64,000 nt of DNA from the NCBI RefSeq assembly GCF_024172185.1, contig NZ_JAMZEC010000001.1:9461001-9525000 (forward strand), given 5' to 3'. The notes beneath the pieces are model-generated. The model searched no databases, was not told where the DNA came from, and was given only the letters and a program-made list of their open reading frames with translations. A program made the translations under genes and the position numbers. Origin of the DNA: Nonomuraea roseoviolacea subsp. carminata. Lineage in GTDB: Bacteria; Actinomycetota; Actinomycetes; Streptosporangiales; Streptosporangiaceae. Positions 14,152-21,229 of this stretch are shown here, in pieces. Numbering within the stretch: position 1 is the stretch's first letter; every line of letters begins with the position of its first letter.

Positions 14152-17084
14152 TGCGTACCAGCGAGGAGATCTACCACCGGGTCCGCTGGGATCCGCGGTT
14201 CGACCCGTCCCGTTTCGTCCTGGGGGTCGGCCAGCGCGGCGCGGAGCCCAAGCGCGTCCCGCTGCCCGCCTTCACGCCCGGGGGCGACATCCCGTGGCAC
14301 CGGGTGCTGTTCGTCGAGGCGGACGGGCAGCGGATCTGGGACCGCGCCACGGGCCTGGACCTGGTGGACACCTGCGAGGCGGGCCGGGCGCGTGACCCGC
14401 GACTCCTGCGGCCCCCGTTCTTCACGGCCAGGACTCCATACGTCTGGGATGCGGCCGGTGGTGGATGGCGTCCCTCCGCGGGGCGGGCGTCGGCTGGGCA
14501 CGGAGGCGCGGGAGGCGCCGGGGGTGCGCACGCCCGGCATGCGGCCGTGCGCGTGCTGACGTGGAACACCTTGTGGGACCGCTACGACAGTGACCGCATC
14601 GACACCGCCCGGCGCCGTCCCCTGCTGCTGGCGGCCATGGAGGAGGCCGGCGCGGACGTCATCGCCCTGCAGGAGGTCGAGCCCGCGCTGCTGTCGATGC
14701 TGCTGACCGCCTCGTGGGTACGGGCCGGTTACACGCTCGGCACCGACCCGTACGGTCCCGACGTCGAGGACGGCGGCCTGCTGCTGCTGAGCCGGCTGCC
14801 CGTCCGGGAGGCGGCCCGGCACGAGCTGGGCCCGCACAAGTCGGTGGCCGCCGTCGCCGTGGACACCGCTCGTGGCCCGCTCGTCGTCGCCGTCACCCAC
14901 CTGACCAGCGACCATTCCCACGACGGCGCGGGAAGGCGGCGCGCCGAGCTGGCCGCGATCGCCGAGGGACTGGCGGGCGTGGACGGCGATCTGGTCCTGA
15001 TGGGCGACTTCAACGACGGCACGGACACCCCCGCGTCCGCGCTCGGTCTCCGCGACGCCTGGACGGAGAGGCACGGATCCGACCAGACCCCCACGTTCGA
15101 CCCGGCCGTCAATCCGCTGGCGGCGCTCTCGTCGCGGTCGGGCCGGGCCGCGCGCCTGGATCGGGTGCTGCTGCGGGGCGGGCCCCGGGTGGTGTCGGCG
15201 GCGCTGCTCGGCGACACGCCCACCTCCGAGGGGTTGTTCATCTCCGATCACTACGGCGTGGAGGCCGTCCTCGACCTGTCCGGTGACACGGCCGGCGACG
15301 CCCTCTCCGGTGACGCGACCGGTGGTGTGCTCGACGTGCCGCCGACGGCGCGGACGGCGGTGGCGTGGATACCGCCCCGGGAGCTGTGGCCGCCGATCCA
15401 GGACATGCGGCGCGCGTACGATCCGCAGATCGACCGCTGGCCGCCGCACGTGAACCTGCTCTTCGGCTTCGTGCCGGAGTCGGCGTTCGAGGAGGCGGCG
15501 CCGTTGCTGGCCGCGGCGGCCGGCGAGGTCGAGCCGTTCGTCGCCAGGCTGGAGGGGGTGCGGACGTTCCGGCATCGCGACCACGTGACGGCCTGGCTCG
15601 ACCCGGCCGCCGGCGACCCGGCGCCCTGGGCCCGGCTGCGGCAGGCGCTCGAACGTCGTTTCCCTCGCTGCGCGGGACGACGCCCCGAAGGCTTCACCCC
15701 GCACCTGACGCTCGGCCGTACCGGGGATCCGATCCGCATGGCCGGGATGACGGCGCAGGTCGGGGAGCTCGTGATGCTGTCGCGCCGCGCGGACGAGCCC
15801 ATGCGGCCCCGGGCCCGGATCGTCCTGGGCACCGGCGAGATCCACTGGCTGCCCGATCAGGCGGACGGCGGCGAGCGGTCGAGCGTCCCGGCGGACGGCT
15901 TCGAGGAGAAGGGACCGCCGGACCTGGCGGCGCGTGTGGTGCGGCGGGTGGAGGAGGCGCTGGCACCGGGGATCGTGCACCTCGCCGGATCCCGGCGCAT
16001 GGGCTGCGAGCTCCCGGACGCCGACCTGGACCTCGTGGCCGCGCTACCCGGCCCCAACCTCCCGACGGCGCCGCCCGCCCGCATGGACATGGCCCAGGTC
16101 GAGGCCCGGGTACGCGCGGCGCTGCCCGGCGCGGACCGGCTGCGCCAGGTGGTGGGCGCCCGGGTGCCGGGCCTCCGGTTCCGTACGGCCGAGCTCGACG
16201 TGGACCTGACCGTGGTCCCCGTCGGCCCCCTCCCGCCCGAACAGGCGGTGGCCCGCCGCGCAGAACTCGGCCAGGCGGCGGCGCTCGCCCTGAGCGCGGT
16301 CAGCGACGCGGACGCGATCCGCGCCGCCGTCGGTCACGACCATGCCCGCTTCGCCGTCCTCGCCAGGCGGGTGAAGGCGTGGACGCGGGCACGCGGCCTG
16401 GACTCCGCGCCGTTCGGCGGGCTCCCCGGCCTGGCCTGGACGGTCATGGCCGCGCGCACCGTACGGGAGAGCGGCGACCTGCCCGCCGGCGACGACCTGC
16501 TGGGCCGCTTCTTCAGCACGTGGGCCGCCTGGGACTGGCGGGACCCGATCACCCTCGACCTCACCCCCGCCCATCCGGAACCGCCGGAAGCGGCCCCCGC
16601 GGTGGTGCTGACGCCCAGCTTCCCCGTGCGCAACTGCGCCCGCCAGGTCACGCCCGGCTTCCTGGACCTGCTCGCCCAGGAGCTCTACCGGGCCTGGGAG
16701 CTGACGGAGAACGGCCGCTCCGCCGAGCTGCCCGCCCCGCCGCCCCTCCACCGCCGCCACGCGGCCTGGGCGGTGGTGACCGCGCACTCCGAGCGTCCCG
16801 AGGAGCTCGACGCGGTGCTCGGCCGCGTCCGAGGACGGATGCTGGAGCTGCTCAGCATCCTGGAGGAGTACGGGATGCCGGACGTCCACGCCTGGCCGCG
16901 CCCGTTCGAGAGCAGCCCGTTCGAGAGCGGCCCACGGCAGGTCCGCCACGCGATCGGCCTGGGCCGCACTCCCCCGGGGGCGGCGCGGCTCGGCGAGCTC
17001 ACCCGCCGGTGGACCAGGGACCTGCCCGGCGTCACGGTGGAACGGGCCGACTGCGGCGCCGTGCCCACCTTGACGTGCCCGTAG
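14151..17084 (+). CDS. Multidomain RNA-repair protein: DUF504, EEP nuclease, 2H phosphodiesterase, poly(A) polymerase-like
   Basis: The start is ATG 14151, in TGATG overlap with the ligase stop and behind GAGGGGGAGG; the frame is open upstream but lies over the ligase gene. The 977-residue protein has four modules: DUF504 (about 1-75; VRWDPRFDPSRFVLGV, DIPWHRVLF, IWDRATGLD); endonuclease/exonuclease/phosphatase (about 130-375; LTWNTLWDRY, ALQEVEPAL, MGDFNDGTD, SDHYGVEAV); 2H phosphodiesterase (about 400-570; HVNLLFGF near 432, HLTLGRTG near 516); and a nucleotidyltransferase with PAP-like core (about 590-977; GSRRMGCELPDADLDLV near 612, ELDVDLTVVP near 681). Together with the ligase it covers end trimming, 2',3'-phosphate opening, tailing and sealing. 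The first 2H motif is HxN, not HxT. Confidence 0.88.
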   Translation: MRTSEEIYHRVRWDPRFDPSRFVLGVGQRGAEPKRVPLPAFTPGGDIPWHRVLFVEADGQRIWDRATGLDLVDTCEAGRARDPRLLRPPFFTARTPYVWDAAGGGWRPSAGRASAGHGGAGGAGGAHARHAAVRVLTWNTLWDRYDSDRIDTARRRPLLLAAMEEAGADVIALQEVEPALLSMLLTASWVRAGYTLGTDPYGPDVEDGGLLLLSRLPVREAARHELGPHKSVAAVAVDTARGPLVVAVTHLTSDHSHDGAGRRRAELAAIAEGLAGVDGDLVLMGDFNDGTDTPASALGLRDAWTERHGSDQTPTFDPAVNPLAALSSRSGRAARLDRVLLRGGPRVVSAALLGDTPTSEGLFISDHYGVEAVLDLSGDTAGDALSGDATGGVLDVPPTARTAVAWIPPRELWPPIQDMRRAYDPQIDRWPPHVNLLFGFVPESAFEEAAPLLAAAAGEVEPFVARLEGVRTFRHRDHVTAWLDPAAGDPAPWARLRQALERRFPRCAGRRPEGFTPHLTLGRTGDPIRMAGMTAQVGELVMLSRRADEPMRPRARIVLGTGEIHWLPDQADGGERSSVPADGFEEKGPPDLAARVVRRVEEALAPGIVHLAGSRRMGCELPDADLDLVAALPGPNLPTAPPARMDMAQVEARVRAALPGADRLRQVVGARVPGLRFRTAELDVDLTVVPVGPLPPEQAVARRAELGQAAALALSAVSDADAIRAAVGHDHARFAVLARRVKAWTRARGLDSAPFGGLPGLAWTVMAARTVRESGDLPAGDDLLGRFFSTWAAWDWRDPITLDLTPAHPEPPEAAPAVVLTPSFPVRNCARQVTPGFLDLLAQELYRAWELTENGRSAELPAPPPLHRRHAAWAVVTAHSERPEELDAVLGRVRGRMLELLSILEEYGMPDVHAWPRPFESSPFESGPRQVRHAIGLGRTPPGAARLGELTRRWTRDLPGVTVERADCGAVPTLTCP

Positions 17085-17123
17085 AGCGGCATCACCCCTC
17101 GGACGGTGGGCGTCCTAGATGCG

Positions 17124-17537
17124 CTATCTCACCCGGATCCACGTCCACATGCCCCGCTGGCGGTGGTGGTCCACCGGGCACCACAGCAGGTATCGGCCCT
17201 TCTTCAGGGACACCGTGAGCGAAGTCCTTCCCCCGGGCGGCATGACCGCGGAGGTGCTGTGGACCCCGGGCCCCGCGACCGACAGCGCGTGCCGGTGCCG
17301 GCCCACGTTCTTGATGCTGAAGTGCACGGTGCCCGCCCTGAAGCCATGCCTCGGGAGCGCGATGAAGAAGTTGCCCTCCCTCACCGGGACGACGGCTGCG
17401 CCGCTGGTACCGGCGGGGGCCTGAGGCGCCGCCATCGCGGCTGGACCGCCGACCGTCAGCGTCAGCGCGGCGGAGGCCAGCAGCGCCGCCAGACGGGTCG
17501 TGGGCCCGGAACTGATCGAAGTGAACATGATCGCCAT
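17124..17537 (-). CDS. Secreted cupredoxin-like copper protein
   Basis: A 137-residue protein with a signal peptide (about 1-36; Ala/Leu-rich core followed by AMAAPQA). The mature part is a small blue-copper fold: GTVHFSIKNVGRHRHALSV supplies the first histidine, and the C-terminal LWCPVDHHRQRGMW supplies Cys, His and Met ligands in the usual C-x(4-5)-H-x4-M spacing. It probably acts outside the membrane in electron transfer or copper handling. It is convergent with the RNA-repair operon, separated by 39 bp, and transcribed alone. Confidence 0.8.
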   Translation of the reverse strand: MAIMFTSISSGPTTRLAALLASAALTLTVGGPAAMAAPQAPAGTSGAAVVPVREGNFFIALPRHGFRAGTVHFSIKNVGRHRHALSVAGPGVHSTSAVMPPGGRTSLTVSLKKGRYLLWCPVDHHRQRGMWTWIRVR

Positions 17538-17737
17538 CCCTTCATCGCTGTACTACCGATGCCGGCCATGGCGGAGGCCGCCTTACGTGCCTCTCCATAC
17601 GTGGCGGTCACCCCACGAAAGTCTCTCGAAGTCCTCTGGTGTTCACCATTTCGAGCCGTCCTGCGGCCTCGCAGGAGCCGTCCCCGGAGCGGGAAATCGG
17701 GTCGCGGCGGTCGCGGGTGTCCCCCTAGGGTCCGATC

Positions 17738-18031
17738 ATGTTCGTTGTCACAGTGACCTACACGGCACCGCTGGATGAAGTCGACCCGTGGCGGCCGGCC
17801 CACGGTGACTGGCTGAACGACCTCATCGCACGACGGTTGCTGCTGGTGGCCGGGCGCCAGGTGCCTCTGGTCGGGGGCGTCTACCTCGCCCCTCGGATGC
17901 CCGCCGAAGAGCTCGACCGCCTTCTTGCCACCGACCCGTACGTCCTCAACGGCGTCGCCAATCATGCCGTCGTGGAGTTCACGCCGATGCTGGTCGCGAG
18001 TGGTCTGGAGATCCTCAAGTCCGAGGAGTGA
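17738..18031 (+). CDS. YciI family protein
   Basis: A 97-residue protein with the YciI dimeric alpha-beta barrel pattern: MFVVTVTYTAPLDEVD, then the conserved HGDWLNDLIARRLLLVAGRQ (His22 in the active-site-like position) and a C-terminal VVEFTPM strand. The biochemical role of most YciI proteins is unproven; dehydrochlorinase-like and small-molecule roles are known in relatives. It starts at ATG 17738 and stands alone. Confidence 0.82.
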   Translation: MFVVTVTYTAPLDEVDPWRPAHGDWLNDLIARRLLLVAGRQVPLVGGVYLAPRMPAEELDRLLATDPYVLNGVANHAVVEFTPMLVASGLEILKSEE

Positions 18032-18075
18032 GCCGGGCGGGGCCCGCTGAATGGAGGGAGGTCCTTGCCGCTGCT

Positions 18076-18285
18076 TCAGACGGGCCGGGCGATGACGTCG
18101 TGACCCGCCCAATCGAGGGCGATCTCGCCGTTGGCCAGGAAGTCCAGCTCGACCTCCCCCTTCATCCTCGCGAAGAAGCGGGTCCGCGACATCGGACGCA
18201 GCTCCGTCCTCACCAACCCGCTCACCTCCACCATGAGCCGCTCGCCCTCCCGCGTGACGTCCATCGTGGAGGTACGTCCCGTGAA
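18076..18285 (-). pseudogene. Remnant: C-terminal DUF3471-like domain
   Basis: On the minus strand a frame ending at 18076 encodes TMDVTREGERLMVEVSGL, RTELRPMSRTRFFARMKGEV and ELDFLANGEIALDWAGHDV, which resembles the beta-rich C-terminal domain (DUF3471-like) following serine beta-lactamase-type hydrolases. No catalytic domain precedes it: the frame upstream of about 18285 is antisense-like sequence. I interpret it as the surviving end of a deleted gene, although a short ORF starts at 18324. Confidence 0.4.
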
Positions 18286-18288
18286 GGC

Positions 18289-18391
18289 GGGGTTGTCGCC
18301 GCTGGCCGACGCCCTGTTCGACAACGCCGAGGCGCACCTGGCCGCCGACGCGAAGCTCCTGGAGGACGTCCAGCGCCTGCTGGACGACTGA
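18289..18391 (+). pseudogene. Remnant: helical C-terminus of an unknown gene
   Basis: On the plus strand the frame ending at TGA 18389-18391 reads GLSPLADALFDNAEAHLAAD and AKLLEDVQRLLDD, clearly protein-like amphipathic helix. The frame upstream becomes Ser/Arg-rich antisense of the minus-strand remnant. The two remnants therefore abut head to head at about 18285, which suggests a deletion or inversion junction. Its family is not recognised. Confidence 0.35.
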
Positions 18392-18624
18392 ACGCCCGCA
18401 CGCCGACGCGCTGCGGGCGGAACGAACCGATTGTCGTCTGTCGTGGACGACCACGAGGAACCCCCTCGGGCCGGCGACGAGGTCGAAGCCCGTCGGCGAT
18501 ACCGGCCCTCGTCTCGCTACCCTCGCCGAGCCTCGCCCGCCTGCTGACAGCCCTTGAACGCCGGTCCGCCTGTCGGCATCCTCCTCCGATCCCGACAGCT
18601 CCCCTCTGCGCCATGAGCGTGTCG

Positions 18625-18745
18625 GGCAGGGCCCGGGGTCCGGGGCCGGGAGGCCCCGGTCGGGGGTGCGGGGCGCAAGCCCCGCTCGGGGCGTCCGAGC
18701 GGAGCGAGGGCCTTGCCCTTGGGGGTCGAAGGGGGCGGAGCCCCC
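18625..18745 (+). repeat. Dispersed GC-rich double-hairpin repeat, copy D
   Basis: The stems are CCGGGGCC/GGCCCCGG around GGGA and GCGGGGC/GCCCCGC around GCAA. It is followed by GGGCGTCCGAGCGGAGCGAG and a longer tail (CTTGGGGGTCGAAGGGGG, then GGAGCCCCCTGGGGGGCG). A partial second tail (GTGAGGGCCTTGCC) recurs near 18792. It occupies the 422-bp gap 18392-18813, between a remnant and the 3' end of the SRPBCC gene; I see no convincing gene in the remainder of the gap. Confidence 0.85.
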
Positions 18746-18813
18746 TGGGGGGCGCTGTCCGAACGTCTGTCGCGCGGAGCGCCCCCCATCGTGAGGGCCT
18801 TGCCTTGTGTGGG

Positions 18814-19302
18814 TCAGTTCGGGAGTTCGTCCAGGATCGTCGCGATGGCGCGGAAGTGGCCCGTACGCCAGCCGCTGCCCATGATGCGGCGCGACAACTG
18901 CTGCGTCGCGTCGTCCGGGTCGAAGCCCTCGTGGTCCAGGAAGAGCCGCGTCCCGGTGCCCTCCGGTTCCAGGCGCCAGGTGACCGTCCAGTCGGCGTCG
19001 CGGCCGCCCCGCCAGCTGATGCGCAGCAGGCGTTCCCGTACGACCTCCAGCACCTCGCAGCGCACGATCCCGTCGAAGCCGACGGCCTCCATGGGCTTGG
19101 TGGTGTAGGTGAAGCGGTGTCCCACCACGGGCTTGAAGTCGTTCGGCATGAGCCAGCGGGCCATCAGGTCCGGGTCGGTGATCGCGCGCCACACCTTGGC
19201 GGGCGGGTGGGCGAGGAACTGGTCCAGGTGGATGGAGCTCAGGTCGTCGCCCACGTCGGTGGCGCCGGGTGGCGGCGTCGGATCAGTCATGGGGTTGCTC
19301 AC
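18814..19302 (-). CDS. SRPBCC/AHSA1-family protein
   Basis: A 162-residue helix-grip fold protein: HLDQFLAHPPAKVWRAITDP at the N-terminus, ARWLMPNDF, and the C-terminal LFLDHEGFDPDD, all typical of the AHSA1 branch (START-like ligand pocket). Third gene of an operon with VOC and ArsR genes; GTG 19302 overlaps the ArsR stop and has GAGAGG just upstream. ArsR-SRPBCC pairs are very common in actinomycetes; the ligand is generally unknown. Confidence 0.88.
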   Translation of the reverse strand: MSNPMTDPTPPPGATDVGDDLSSIHLDQFLAHPPAKVWRAITDPDLMARWLMPNDFKPVVGHRFTYTTKPMEAVGFDGIVRCEVLEVVRERLLRISWRGGRDADWTVTWRLEPEGTGTRLFLDHEGFDPDDATQQLSRRIMGSGWRTGHFRAIATILDELPN

Positions 19303-19663
19303 CGTTCCTCTCGTTCGGGTCTTCGAAGCCGTCCCGATCCGGGTCGAGGTCGTCCATCTCGTCCAGCAGGGTGCCGAGGGCGGACAGGCGTTCGCGCCAG
19401 AACCGCTCGTACGGCGTGAGCCACTCGCGGATCTCCATGAGCGGGGCCGCCTCCAGCCGGTAGTGCCGCTCGCGTCCCATGCGGGTCTCGGCCACGAGGC
19501 CCGCGTCCTTGAGGACCTTCAGGTGCTCCGAGACGCTCGGCCGGCTCATGTCGAAGCGTACGGCCAGCCGCCCGGCCGGCTGCGCGCCCTCGTCCAGCAG
19601 CAGGCGCAGCAGCCGGCGTCTGACCGGGCTGGCCAGGGCGGCGAAGACGTGGTCCGACGTCAC
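19283..19663 (-). CDS. ArsR-family winged-helix regulator
   Basis: A 126-residue protein beginning at GTG 19663, which overlaps the upstream VOC stop by 4 bp (GTGA). The winged helix spans about residues 5-80: FAALASPVRRRLLRLLLDEG, then the recognition helix MSRPSVSEHLKVLKDAGLV and wing MGRERHYRLE. It lacks the paired cysteines of metal-sensing ArsR proteins, so it probably responds to something other than arsenic-type metals. Its C-terminus is acidic (DEMDDLDPDRDGFED). It likely autoregulates through the palindrome at 20028. Confidence 0.88.
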   Translation of the reverse strand: MTSDHVFAALASPVRRRLLRLLLDEGAQPAGRLAVRFDMSRPSVSEHLKVLKDAGLVAETRMGRERHYRLEAAPLMEIREWLTPYERFWRERLSALGTLLDEMDDLDPDRDGFEDPNERNGEQPHD

Positions 19664-20013
19664 GCCGCCACCACCACGAACCCGTTGCCGTCGGGGTCCT
19701 TGAACACGAGCTGCCGCCCCCACGGCTCGTCGACGGGGCCTTCGCAGTCGGCGCCGTGCTCGCGCAGGCGGGCGGCGAGCTCGTCCAGGCCGGGTGAGGC
19801 GACCACGAGGCCGCCGAGCGGCGCCATGTCGGGGAACCAGGAGGCGAGCAGCAGGGCGGTCTCGCCGCCCTTGGGGGCCACGGTCAGCCACCGGCCCATG
19901 GGGGCCGGGTTGTCGGTGCGGACCTCCATGCCGAGGACGCCGGTGTAGAAGGCGAGGGCGCGCTCCTGGTCGGCCACGGGCACGGTCACGGTGAGGATCG
20001 AGGAGATGTCCAT
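19660..20013 (-). CDS. VOC-family (glyoxalase/bleomycin-resistance fold) protein
   Basis: A 117-residue protein with one vicinal-oxygen-chelate unit pair: ILTVTVPVADQERALAFYTG at the N-terminus and VFKDPDGNGFVVV at the C-terminus. ATG 20013 is preferred to GTG 20022 because a good -10 hexamer (TATAGT) occupies 20026-20021, so transcription would begin at about the ATG; the message is then leaderless. First gene of the VOC-ArsR-SRPBCC operon. Possible roles are detoxification or binding of a small hydrophobic compound. Confidence 0.85.
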   Translation of the reverse strand: MDISSILTVTVPVADQERALAFYTGVLGMEVRTDNPAPMGRWLTVAPKGGETALLLASWFPDMAPLGGLVVASPGLDELAARLREHGADCEGPVDEPWGRQLVFKDPDGNGFVVVAA

Positions 20014-20020
20014 GCCGGAC

Positions 20021-20050
20021 ACTATACGTAGGAAATTTCCTACATATCAA
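20021..20050 (-). promoter_or_regulatory. Operon promoter with ArsR-type operator in its spacer
   Basis: On the minus strand TTGATA (20050-20045) and TATAGT (20026-20021) form a promoter with an 18-bp spacer. The spacer is almost entirely the perfect 16-bp palindrome GTAGGAAATTTCCTAC (20028-20043). A dimeric repressor, plausibly the operon's own ArsR protein, would block the promoter here. Confidence 0.8.
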
Positions 20051-20113
20051 GCAAGGGCGACATCGGGGAGATCCCGGATGGGCCGCCGGACGCCCCGCCC
20101 GTACACTTGGGGC

Positions 20114-20773
20114 ATGCTGATCGACGACTACGTGGCCGATCTGAGCAGGGCGCTGGCCGGGCCGGCCGGGCCCAAGCGCGATCTGGTCGTCGAGGCACGC
20201 GACAGCCTGGCCGACGCCGCCGACGCCCTGGAGGCGGAGGGGTTCGACCGCGCCGAGGCCGAGCGGCTGGCCGTCGCGGAGTTCGGCGAGGTGACGGAGA
20301 TCGCCCCGGGCTTCCAGGACGAGCTGACCACCGCGGCGGGCCGGCGGCTGGCGGCGCTGCTGTTCCTCAGCCTGCCGGTCAGCGTGCTCATCTGGTCGGC
20401 GATCTGGCGGCTCTACCCCGACTCCGGCACCCCCTGGCAGGACCGCCCGGTCTGGTACGGAGCGGTCTCGCGCACGCTCGACTACGTGCAGGCGGGAGCG
20501 GGCGTGTACGGCGGGATCGCGCTGCTCGCGCTCGGCCGCGGCATGCGCTGGATCCGGCGGCCCCGGACGATCACGCGCTCGCTCGGGATGACCGTCATGA
20601 TCGCGCTGCCGGTGTGCGGGCTGCTGAGCTCGGCGCTCACCCTGACCTCCGGCCTGCCCGGCGAGTTCGACCAGATGCTGCCGGTCGCGCTGGCCGAGCT
20701 GGTGACCTCGGCCTTCTGGGGGCTACTGCTGTACGGGGCCACCCGCTGCCTGCGCCTGACCCGTACGAACTGA
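20114..20773 (+). CDS. Membrane protein with permease-prefix-like N-terminus
   Basis: A 219-residue protein starting at ATG 20114. Residues about 1-75 are a soluble helical segment (YVADLSRALAGPAGPKRDLV, DSLADAADALEAEGFDRAEA, AVAEFGEVTEIA) like the HAAS/permease prefix domains usually paired with PadR regulators. Four hydrophobic helices follow, at about 88-105, 125-145, 160-180 and 190-212. It converges with a PadR gene 33 bp away, so the usual pairing is present although not in a same-strand operon. A role in sensing or transport is not established. Confidence 0.8.
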   Translation: MLIDDYVADLSRALAGPAGPKRDLVVEARDSLADAADALEAEGFDRAEAERLAVAEFGEVTEIAPGFQDELTTAAGRRLAALLFLSLPVSVLIWSAIWRLYPDSGTPWQDRPVWYGAVSRTLDYVQAGAGVYGGIALLALGRGMRWIRRPRTITRSLGMTVMIALPVCGLLSSALTLTSGLPGEFDQMLPVALAELVTSAFWGLLLYGATRCLRLTRTN

Positions 20774-20806
20774 CCCGTACGAACTGACCCGGCGCGCGAG
20801 GCGCGG

Positions 20807-21139
20807 TCAGGGGGCTTCCGGGCCCGGGCTCAGGACGCTGCCGATGGCGCTGGTGAACTCGCGCCAGGCCGACCGCTCCCCCTCCAGTTGCCTGCGCCCG
20901 GAGTCGGTGAGCCGGTAGGTGCGGCGCTTGCGCCCGCCGACCGTGGCCCACTCGCTGGACAGGTGGCCGACGCGCTCCAGCCGGCGCAGCGCCGGGTACA
21001 CGGTGCCCGTGGGCACGGACAGCGCACCCCCGCTCCGCTCCTGCAGCGCCTCGATGATGGCGTAACCGTGCAGCGGCCCGGCCTCGACCACGGACAGCAG
21101 CAAGGCGTCCATGTGACCGCGGAGCGCGTCGGGGTTCAT
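20807..21139 (-). CDS. PadR-family transcriptional regulator
   Basis: A 110-residue PadR protein: MDALLLSVVEAGPLHGYAI (helix 1-2 region), PTGTVYPALRRLERVGHL (recognition helix) and RKRRTYRLTDSGRRQLEGE (wing). The C-terminal dimerisation helix is short. It starts at ATG 21139. It is divergent from the cydABDC operon, and the spacer between them carries ATGTAG-type palindromes resembling PadR operators, so it probably represses itself and cydA. Confidence 0.9.
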   Translation of the reverse strand: MNPDALRGHMDALLLSVVEAGPLHGYAIIEALQERSGGALSVPTGTVYPALRRLERVGHLSSEWATVGGRKRRTYRLTDSGRRQLEGERSAWREFTSAIGSVLSPGPEAP

Positions 21140-21165
21140 GCCCACGATCCTAGGCAACCGTGCTT

Positions 21166-21187
21166 CATGTAGACAGTCTACATGTAG
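21166..21187. promoter_or_regulatory. PadR-type operator between padR and cydA
   Basis: CATGTAGAC-A-GTCTACATG (21166-21184) is a perfect 19-bp dyad overlapped by a second palindrome CTACATGTAG (21178-21187), with a further ATGTAG half-site near 21197. PadR proteins bind ATGTAG-like dyads. It sits about 45 bp before the cydA start and 27 bp before the padR start. Confidence 0.75.
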
Positions 21188-21229
21188 GCTCTCTATATGT
21201 AGGTAGCCAAGATGAAGGAGTTGACGCGC

